This document shows, one piece after another, positions 34,857-42,466 of a DNA stretch of 48,840 nt. The stretch's first letter is position 1. Each line of letters starts with the position of its first letter. Origin of the DNA: Candidatus Giovannonibacteria bacterium RIFCSPLOWO2_02_FULL_45_28. GTDB taxonomy: Bacteria > Patescibacteriota > Minisyncoccia > UBA11713 > 2-01-FULL-45-33. The position numbers and the translations under genes are program-made. The stretch is from contig MFIM01000027.1 of NCBI GenBank assembly GCA_001780725.1, forward strand, positions 1 to 48,840. Reading direction: 5' to 3'. The notes under the pieces were generated by a model. The model had not been told where the DNA came from, made no database searches, and was given only the letters and a program-made list of their open reading frames with translations.

Positions 34857-37800
34857 AATATATGAAAGAAAAGTATCTTTCAGCATCAGAAGCCGCGCGC
34901 TTATGTAATTATCATCGTATTTATGTTGGGCAGCTTTGCCGCGGAGGAAAAATTGATTGTAAAAAATTTGGAACGGATTGGATGGTGTCTGAAGAGTCAA
35001 TTTTAAATTACAAAAAAGAACTCACCAGTAAAAACCTATCCCTTACCCCTTCCCAAGGAAGGGGAAAAAACAACACCCTCCCCTTTGGGGAGGGTGAGGG
35101 TTGGGTTACAGAAAAAAGCTCCTCCACTTTACAAGACATCTTTCACGCGCAAGATAAGCCTGATGACGTGTGGGACAGGGCGATTTTGGGCGAAAAAGAG
35201 AAAGAAGCTTTTTGGTTCCCGGAATTTTCTCTGAAGCAGTGGTCGCTGGGAGCAGTCTCTCTATCGTCAATACTAATTGCCGCGCTGATTTTTTATAACG
35301 CAGGCGCAATCAAAAATTCTATCGCGGACGCGGTTGAAAGTGTTAATGTCTCCGCGAAAAACTTCGTAACTAAAACATCGTCAATCCCTCTCCTTGCGAA
35401 GGAGAGGATGGGGAACGTGGTTGAGTTCACCTCCTTAATAAGGAGGAGTGGTGAAGGGGTAGTGGAGATTTTCAATAATTTTGGAAGTTCAGGCTTGGAA
35501 CTTGCGCAAAACGGCAAAGATTGGGTTTCGGAAACCGCATCTGCCGTCGCCGATGAAATTAAAAATGGCTCTGCTCTATTAAACAAAATCCCTGATGTGG
35601 TTGCGGATAATCTCATCTTCGTGGAAAAAAAGGCTCTTGTGGCTCTTTCACTGCCCAAATTTTCTCTTCCTTTTACTTTGGAAGATGTCCGGCTTTCGCT
35701 TTCTGACATTAAGATGCGGTTTTTCAATAATATTTTTGCCGCTCGCGACTACATCGTCTTTCTGGGTTTAGATATTAAAAAGGTGGCGCTAGATTTTGTA
35801 TCGTCGCCCTCGCCGTCAGGGAAAACACTCGGTGTTTTTGGGGATTCAACACCGAGTGTTGAGGAGGACGGCGAGCAAAAACCGTCGCCCCTCATTGTCA
35901 GTAAAAACCTACCCCTTACCCCTTCCCAAGGAAGGGGAAAAAACAACACCCTCCCTTTTGGGGAGGGTGAGGGTGGGGTTACAGAAAAAAGCCCCCCCTT
36001 TTTACAAGGGGAGGGTTTGGAGAGGTCAAGAGGTGTTGATGAATCTTCCATCATCTCCCGCGTCCTTTCTTCCATTAATATCACGCAGCGTTTTCAGGAA
36101 TTGGAAAACCGTCTCACTTCCAACCTCTCACTTCTCATCTCTAATATTGAAAAACGCATTCCACCCAACGTCCAAAATCCGGTTGTTTTTTTAACCGCGT
36201 CTGCACCCTCTCCTATAAGAAATGATCCGCCGCAGCAGATTAGCGGAGTTTCCGCCGGCTTTGGAGATTTCTCGCAGGGGATTTCAACCGGAGGAAATCT
36301 TTCGGCGACCGGAAATGTCACTTTGGGCGACGACGCGAAAACCGCGAGCATTGCTTCAAGCGTTTGGGATATTACTTCTGCCGGCGCGGCTTCCGGATTT
36401 ATATCTCTCTCTACAAACTCTCTTTCCGCGTCCACATTTAATTTGTCGGGGCTTTTAACAACCGGTGGATTTATTGCAACAGCCTCTTCAACAATAATTG
36501 GGGATTTAACTTTTCAAAATGCAACTTCTACCGGATATTTATCAGTGACCGGTTCAGCAACTTCAACATTTGCCAACGGAATAAAACTTACAGGAGGATG
36601 TTTTCTTTTGCTTGACGGCACTTGCGCCGGGACAGGAAGCGGCTCTGGTTTGACTGGCACGATTGGGCAAGTCGCGTACTTCTCGGGGACCGACAGTGCG
36701 GTCGGCACCTCCACCATCGTCATTTCAACGAGCGGCAATGTCGGCATCGGGACAGCGGCGCCGCAAACCATTCTTGATGTCTTGGGTACCGCCTCATCCA
36801 CTCTCTATTTAGCAAATATTGGTTCTGAATCTGCCCCAGCGTACTCATTCGCGGGCGGTTCAAATGGGGGGTTCTTTCAAAATCCATCAGGTACTATCGG
36901 AATATCAACAGGAGGGGCTGCGAGGGTAACGTTCGCGAGTAGCGGACTATCTATGGGCGTGAATGGTACTGCGGCGAGTCCCAGCATCGCTTGGAGTGCA
37001 GACGGTGATACTGGTATCTTCCGCGATAGTTCTGACCAACTTGCTTTCACTGCCGGCGGCATTGAGGCGCTAAGATTTATTGAGGTAAATAGTATAGTCA
37101 CTTCGTATTTTAATGCAGGCAACGTCGGCATCGGGACGACTTCGCCTTCGGCTACGCTCAGCGTAGCTGGCAACACTTATCTTGATTCCAATTTAATTAC
37201 TTATTCTTCCTCAACCGCCGCGAATCTTACCATTTCATACCAGCGCGCGGCGACGACGACGATTCCACAAAGTATAAATGCTTTTGCCATCGGAACCACC
37301 ACCGGACCAACCGCGCCAATTCTTTCAATTGATGGTCTAAATGGAAGAGTCGGCATCGGGACGGCAAATCCTTTAGTGCCGTTGCAATTGAATGGCAATA
37401 TATTCCATATAAATAATGATAATGCCGAAATTGGATTAGGATCTTCGAGATCGTTCAATAGGCTCCTAGTAGATAGTGATACTAATGTTGGATTGGTAGG
37501 CAAGAAAAATGTGTGGATAGGCATTGACTCAGATAATAGCGGCACGGACGCCACCTTTGGTATAGTTGCCAATGATGATTGGTTGGGTGGGAGCGAAACG
37601 CCGTTGTTTACTGTTACAGAGGCTGGCTCCGTCGGTATCGGGACGACGAGTCCCGCAAGTTTGCTCTCCGTGGCTGGCAACACTTATCTTGATTCCAATT
37701 TAATTACTTATTCTTCCTCAACCGCCGCGAATCTTACCATTTCATACCAGCGCGCGGCGACGACGACGATTCCACAAAGTATAAATGCTTTTGCCATCGG

Positions 37801-40800
37801 AACCACCACCGGACCAACCGCGCCAATTCTTTCAATTGATGGTCTAAATGGAAGAGTCGGCATCGGGACGGCAAATCCTTTAGTGCCGTTGCAATTGAAT
37901 GGCAATATATTCCATATAAATAATGATAATGCCGAAATTGGATTAGGATCTTCGAGATCGTTCAATAGGCTCCTAGTAGATAGTGATACTAATGTTGGAT
38001 TGGTAGGCAAGAAAAATGTGTGGATAGGCATTGACTCAGATAATAGCGGCACGGACGCCACCTTTGGTATAGTTGCCAATGATGATTGGTTGGGTGGGAG
38101 CGAAACGCCGTTGTTTACTGTTACAGAGGCTGGCTCCGTCGGTATCGGGACGACGAGTCCCGCAAGTTTGCTCTCCGTGGCTGGCAACACTTATCTTGAT
38201 TCCAATTTAATTACTTATTCTTCCTCAACCGCCGCGAATCTTACCATTTCATACCAGCGCGCGGCGACGACGACGATTCCACAAAGTAGAAATGCTTTTG
38301 CCATCGGAACCACCACCGGACTAACCGCTCCAATTTTTTCAATTGATGGTCTAAATGGAAGAGTCGGCATCGGGACGGCGGCGCCAAGCGCTACTCTTAC
38401 CGTGCTTGGATCAGGCACCCTGCTTTCGCTCCAAAGTGGTGGTGGGGTGGCGTTTAGCGTTTCTACTTCTCAAATGCTTTTTGATGCTGATAATCAGCCT
38501 TTTGCTATTGGTGAAAATGCAGATTATTCACTTGGACATAATTCAACCACAGATAATTTTGAGATAGTTGATGGAAGTACAATAGGAACAAACGTTAGGA
38601 TGGTTATAAGTAGCTCCGGCAACGTCGGCATCGGGACGACGAGTCCGGCTGCCACACTCTCCGTAACTGGCAACACTTATCTAGATTCAAACTTAATTAC
38701 TTATTCTTCCTCAACCGCCGCGAATCTTACCATTTCATACCAGCGCGCGGCGACGACGACGATTCCCAATCTCGCCATCAACGCCTGGAGCATTGCCACC
38801 TCAACTTCCAATACTCCCGTCTTTACCATCTCTTCCACTTCTTCTCCCTTCGGACTGATAGGCATAGGCACCTCTTCTCCTTCTTACACCCTCTCAATTG
38901 CAGGAAACGAATACCTTACAGGAGGACTTGGAGTCGGCAAAGCCACCACAACCGCAGGAGTCATTGAATCTTCGGGACTCATACTCTCCGGAGGAGTCTT
39001 TGCGGCTTTGGGAACTGCAACCTCAACATTCTCGGGAGATATCAATCTTCCTACAGGCAAGTGCTACCAGGTGAATGGAACTTGCACTCTCATGAGCGCC
39101 ATTACATCTCTTAACGGACTTACTGGAACAACACAGACATTTGCTTCAAACGACTTAATTAGCATTGTTTCTCCCGCCGCCGGCACTGTACACAACTTCT
39201 ACGGCTCAACAACTCCCACTTTTGGATGGCTGCATGCAACGTCTTCAACAGCTTCGTTCTTTACAGGAGCTTTGGGTATCGGGACGACGAGTCCGTGGGG
39301 ATTGCTTTCAGTAAATCCAGATGGCATCTCCGGCCCCGCTTTCGTAGTCGGGTCTTCAACAGCAACTAATTTCATAGTAACCAACGGCGGCAACGTCGGC
39401 ATCGGGACGGCGGCACCTACTGCCGGACTCATGTTAGATATTAGGGGCGATATGTCTGTGAACAATGATGGTTACTATGCTTTTGCCGAAGATAAGGTTA
39501 ACTGGAGCATACACGGAAGGACCACTGACTCTACGACCATGTTAGGTTCGGCACTCAAAACAACGATTATCCCCGGTTCCGGTACGACCGAAGGCTTTGC
39601 TATTGCTGGTGCTGGCCTAGCGAGTTCTTTTGAAGCAAGAAACGATGGACAAATATACATGAAAGGCAACGTCGGCATCGGGACGACGAGTCCGGCTACC
39701 ACACTCTCCGTAGCAGGAAACACTTATTTAGATTCCAATTTAATTACTTATTCTTCCTCAACCGCTGCGAATCTTACCGTTTCCTACCAAAGAGCGGCGA
39801 CGACGACGATTCCAATAAATACCGTCTATGCTTGGTCTATCGCGACCTCCACCACCGCATCTCCTCTTTTTACTTTCAATACGAACGGGCCCTACGCGAC
39901 TACTTCCATAAATGGCGGATTTGTTTTGAATAACGGCGCAGTTAATTACGATTCATCAAGCGGCATAATTTCCGCGGATTCAATTCAGACCGGGCCCATG
40001 GGTTTTGACACCGACGCCGGAATTGTTTCCTGGATTGACATGCCAAGCTCTACCACCACCGCAAATATTGTAAACAGCTATTCCGCTATGCTGGATAGCA
40101 CAGCAATCCTCACGATTTACGGCACAACCACAACTTCAGGAAATATAACTTACGGTCATGTCGGCATCGGGACGACCAGCCCAACCATTGCTCGCCTTTC
40201 CGTTCAAGGCAACATCGCCGCTTTTGGCTGCATACGCTCCGCCACTTCTACTTATTCCATCGGGCCCGCAAGTTGTGTAGACATCGCCGAAACATACCCT
40301 ATATCGGAAGATGCCTCGGCTGGGGACATTATGATGGTAGGTCCGGATGGAAAATTAAAAAAAGCCACGGATCGCGCGGGGCTAATTGGCGTTGTGTCAA
40401 GCGAGCCGGCAATATTATTGGAAGGGCCTGTGGCGTTTTTCGGAAGCCAAATTAACAATCAAACACTAGAGCATAAAACTGGCTCTATGGCGCCCATTGC
40501 TTTAGCCGGAAGGGTCCCTGTAAAAGTTTCGGCAGAAGGCGGCCCAATAAAACCGGGAGATAGAATAACAATTTCTTCGGCGCCCGGAGTCGGAATGAAA
40601 GCTACCACCTCCGGCCAGACCGTTGGGATCGCTTTAGAGCCGTACGACAGCGGAGAAATCGGTAAAATAATTGTTTTTATAAATCTTGGTTATTCAAAAC
40701 TGGATTCAGGATTATCTCAAGCGCTGGATGGAAATGGGGGATTAATTGTTGATCAGGCAAGCGGCAAAATGAAATCTTCTTACACTTTGGATATGGACAA

Positions 40801-41377
40801 TAACGACATTATAAACGCGCGGAAAATTCTCTCTGCCTCCGGGCTTTGGTCAATTGACGAGAACGGGAAGCTAATCGTTCAGGAAATTGAAACCAAAAAA
40901 CTCACTGTAACAGGACAGCAGGGGATTACTATTTACGACCGCGTTACAGGACAACCCGTTTGTGTTTATTCCGAAAACGGAGTTTTGAAGTCGGAAGATG
41001 GGGAGTGTTGGGCCGCCGAAACTGGCGGGAAAACATCCGATGTTTCCGCCGAAGGCGGATCCGCCTCTGGCGGAGAGGAGCTAGTTTCGGATACTGACCC
41101 TCCAACAATCTCAATTTTGGGCAACAATCCTTCCGCCATTAATGTAGGCGGAACCTATTCTGACATGGGGGTCACGGTAACTGATAATATTGATCAAAAT
41201 TTGGGATACACGGCTTCTTTAGATGGCGGGCTTGAACTTTTGCAGGGAGATGGACTTCAAATTGATACCTCAAAGGCTGGCGAACATATAATTATTTACA
41301 CGGCAGCGGATTCGGCAGGGAATACCGCTTCGTCCACAAGAACAGTAGAAGTAGTAGAAATTTATGGAAATCAGTAG
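34853..41377 (+). CDS. giant tail-fibre-like surface protein with N-terminal excisionase-like HTH, TM helix, GNVGIGTTSP repeats and C-terminal Ig-like domain
   Basis: YLSASEAARLCNYHRIYVGQLCRGGKIDCKKFGTDWMVSEESI; about a dozen VGIGT(T/A) repeats; DPPTISILGNNPSAINVGGTYSDMGVTVTDNID. Confidence 0.85.
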   Translation: MKYMKEKYLSASEAARLCNYHRIYVGQLCRGGKIDCKKFGTDWMVSEESILNYKKELTSKNLSLTPSQGRGKNNTLPFGEGEGWVTEKSSSTLQDIFHAQDKPDDVWDRAILGEKEKEAFWFPEFSLKQWSLGAVSLSSILIAALIFYNAGAIKNSIADAVESVNVSAKNFVTKTSSIPLLAKERMGNVVEFTSLIRRSGEGVVEIFNNFGSSGLELAQNGKDWVSETASAVADEIKNGSALLNKIPDVVADNLIFVEKKALVALSLPKFSLPFTLEDVRLSLSDIKMRFFNNIFAARDYIVFLGLDIKKVALDFVSSPSPSGKTLGVFGDSTPSVEEDGEQKPSPLIVSKNLPLTPSQGRGKNNTLPFGEGEGGVTEKSPPFLQGEGLERSRGVDESSIISRVLSSINITQRFQELENRLTSNLSLLISNIEKRIPPNVQNPVVFLTASAPSPIRNDPPQQISGVSAGFGDFSQGISTGGNLSATGNVTLGDDAKTASIASSVWDITSAGAASGFISLSTNSLSASTFNLSGLLTTGGFIATASSTIIGDLTFQNATSTGYLSVTGSATSTFANGIKLTGGCFLLLDGTCAGTGSGSGLTGTIGQVAYFSGTDSAVGTSTIVISTSGNVGIGTAAPQTILDVLGTASSTLYLANIGSESAPAYSFAGGSNGGFFQNPSGTIGISTGGAARVTFASSGLSMGVNGTAASPSIAWSADGDTGIFRDSSDQLAFTAGGIEALRFIEVNSIVTSYFNAGNVGIGTTSPSATLSVAGNTYLDSNLITYSSSTAANLTISYQRAATTTIPQSINAFAIGTTTGPTAPILSIDGLNGRVGIGTANPLVPLQLNGNIFHINNDNAEIGLGSSRSFNRLLVDSDTNVGLVGKKNVWIGIDSDNSGTDATFGIVANDDWLGGSETPLFTVTEAGSVGIGTTSPASLLSVAGNTYLDSNLITYSSSTAANLTISYQRAATTTIPQSINAFAIGTTTGPTAPILSIDGLNGRVGIGTANPLVPLQLNGNIFHINNDNAEIGLGSSRSFNRLLVDSDTNVGLVGKKNVWIGIDSDNSGTDATFGIVANDDWLGGSETPLFTVTEAGSVGIGTTSPASLLSVAGNTYLDSNLITYSSSTAANLTISYQRAATTTIPQSRNAFAIGTTTGLTAPIFSIDGLNGRVGIGTAAPSATLTVLGSGTLLSLQSGGGVAFSVSTSQMLFDADNQPFAIGENADYSLGHNSTTDNFEIVDGSTIGTNVRMVISSSGNVGIGTTSPAATLSVTGNTYLDSNLITYSSSTAANLTISYQRAATTTIPNLAINAWSIATSTSNTPVFTISSTSSPFGLIGIGTSSPSYTLSIAGNEYLTGGLGVGKATTTAGVIESSGLILSGGVFAALGTATSTFSGDINLPTGKCYQVNGTCTLMSAITSLNGLTGTTQTFASNDLISIVSPAAGTVHNFYGSTTPTFGWLHATSSTASFFTGALGIGTTSPWGLLSVNPDGISGPAFVVGSSTATNFIVTNGGNVGIGTAAPTAGLMLDIRGDMSVNNDGYYAFAEDKVNWSIHGRTTDSTTMLGSALKTTIIPGSGTTEGFAIAGAGLASSFEARNDGQIYMKGNVGIGTTSPATTLSVAGNTYLDSNLITYSSSTAANLTVSYQRAATTTIPINTVYAWSIATSTTASPLFTFNTNGPYATTSINGGFVLNNGAVNYDSSSGIISADSIQTGPMGFDTDAGIVSWIDMPSSTTTANIVNSYSAMLDSTAILTIYGTTTTSGNITYGHVGIGTTSPTIARLSVQGNIAAFGCIRSATSTYSIGPASCVDIAETYPISEDASAGDIMMVGPDGKLKKATDRAGLIGVVSSEPAILLEGPVAFFGSQINNQTLEHKTGSMAPIALAGRVPVKVSAEGGPIKPGDRITISSAPGVGMKATTSGQTVGIALEPYDSGEIGKIIVFINLGYSKLDSGLSQALDGNGGLIVDQASGKMKSSYTLDMDNNDIINARKILSASGLWSIDENGKLIVQEIETKKLTVTGQQGITIYDRVTGQPVCVYSENGVLKSEDGECWAAETGGKTSDVSAEGGSASGGEELVSDTDPPTISILGNNPSAINVGGTYSDMGVTVTDNIDQNLGYTASLDGGLELLQGDGLQIDTSKAGEHIIIYTAADSAGNTASSTRTVEVVEIYGNQ
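35809..35875. repeat. Composite palindromic element, copy A (inside giant CDS)
   Basis: CTCGCCGTC/AGGGAA/AACACTCGGTGTT/TTTGGGGATTC/AACACCGAGTGTT/GAGGAG/GACGGCGAG. Confidence 0.9.
37167..38180 (+). repeat. ~507-bp in-frame tandem duplication, two apparently identical units plus a diverged partial third
   Basis: Text from GGCAACACTTATCTTGATTCC recurs at +507; opposite-strand ORFs 37201-37683 and 37708-38190 are identical 160-aa translations offset by 507. Confidence 0.9.
41016..41090. repeat. Composite palindromic element, copy F (chimeric interior)
   Basis: CCGAAACTGG/CGGGAA/AACATCCGATGTT/TCCGCCGAAGGCGGA/TCCGCCTCTGGCGGA/GAGGAG/CTAGTTTCGG. Confidence 0.8.
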
Positions 41378-41993
41378 AAACTTATGGAAATTGATTTTGA
41401 TTGCGGCGCTGATTTTGGGTGCGGCGAGTTTCTATAAGTTTCAATTTATTTCCACAAGTTTCAATGATTCCAATGGCTCTCAACCAGTTTCAACCAATTT
41501 CAACGAATATCGCAACGCAGATTTCAAATTTTCTTTTCAGTATCCTAAAAACCTAACTCTCCAGGAATTTGATGATGAAAGGGGACATGTGATTTTGTTT
41601 GAGGCGAGCGGGAAAACATCCGATGTTGAATCCCCAAAAACATCGGATGTTGAGGAGCTCGCCGGCTTCCAAATTTTCATAGCTCCTTTCGACGAAGAAG
41701 GCCCAATAACTCCCGAACGCATAAAAAAAGACTTGCTTAATATTGTCGTGGAAAATCCAACTCCGACAAAAGTCGGCCCTTCGACAGGCTCAGGGCAAGC
41801 TGACGCTTTGAGTTTTGTCGGAGAAGGGGACCCGCCTACCGGCGAGGCAGGCGGCTTTAAAACCGCCGAGGTCTGGTTTGTTTATCCCCCCGAACCCTAC
41901 CCCAACGGAAATTATCTTTATCAAGTCACCGCGAAGCTGGAGGACGCAACTTTAATAGAAGAGATTTTGAAAACATGGAGATTTAGCCGCTGA
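41364..41993 (+). CDS. membrane-anchored PsbP-like hypothetical protein interrupted by palindromic insertions
   Basis: N-terminal TM; NADFKFSFQYPKNLTLQEF...AEVWFVYPPEPYPNGNYLYQVTAKLEDATLIEEILKTWRF. Confidence 0.6.
   Translation: MEISRNLWKLILIAALILGAASFYKFQFISTSFNDSNGSQPVSTNFNEYRNADFKFSFQYPKNLTLQEFDDERGHVILFEASGKTSDVESPKTSDVEELAGFQIFIAPFDEEGPITPERIKKDLLNIVVENPTPTKVGPSTGSGQADALSFVGEGDPPTGEAGGFKTAEVWFVYPPEPYPNGNYLYQVTAKLEDATLIEEILKTWRFSR
41603..41663. repeat. Composite palindromic element, copy B
   Basis: GGCGAG/CGGGAA/AACATCCGATGTT/GAATCCCCAAA/AACATCGGATGTT/GAGGAG/CTCGCC. Confidence 0.9.
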
Positions 41994-42466
41994 TACTTCG
42001 CTGATTACTACGCAGATAAAACGCTGATCTATGAAAAACAAAGTAAAATATTTTTTATACGAGAGGGAGTCCTACCTTATACGAGGGGCGTGTTTTGAGG
42101 TATGGAAAGAATTTAAAGGTATGTTTAAAGAATCGGTAATAGACCGCGCTCTAAACATCGCGCTTGAATCACGCGGCTTAAAAGTTGAATCGCAGAAGAG
42201 AATTGATATCTACTTTAAAGATAAAAAGGTGGGCACTTATGTTCCCGATAAAATTGTTGAAGGCAAGATTCTGCTCGAGTTAAAAGCAAAACCATTTATT
42301 ACTAAACAAGATATTGAACAATTTTGGAAGTACCTTAAGGGCTCACAATACAAACTTGGGTTTCTTATAAATTTTTCACCCACGAGATTACAAATTAAAC
42401 GCGTCGTATATGATACTGCCCGTAAATCAGCGTAAAATCAGCGTTTTTATCAGCATGATATCAGCG
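41988..42466 (+). mobile_element. candidate small mobile element: GxxExxY-like gene flanked by 41-bp inverted heptamer arrays
   Basis: CGCTGAT-type heptamers at 41988, 41999, 42011, 42022; ATCAGCG-type at 42426, 42437, 42449, 42460. Confidence 0.6.
42031..42435 (+). CDS. GxxExxY-like protein
   Basis: IRGACFEVWKEFKGMFKESVIDRALNIALESRGLKVESQKRIDIYFKDKKVGTYVPDKIVEGKILLELKA. Confidence 0.75.
   Translation: MKNKVKYFLYERESYLIRGACFEVWKEFKGMFKESVIDRALNIALESRGLKVESQKRIDIYFKDKKVGTYVPDKIVEGKILLELKAKPFITKQDIEQFWKYLKGSQYKLGFLINFSPTRLQIKRVVYDTARKSA

Noticed and set aside
37201-38190. Two identical 160-aa minus-strand ORFs in the giant surface gene
   Set aside because: They lie antisense to a well-supported repetitive coding frame; their identity simply reflects the 507-bp duplication.
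37120-40170. Regularly recurring GTCGGCATCGGGACG units considered as a CRISPR array
   Set aside because: Spacing is irregular and large, and repeats encode the in-frame VGIGT motif of a fibre protein; no cas genes.
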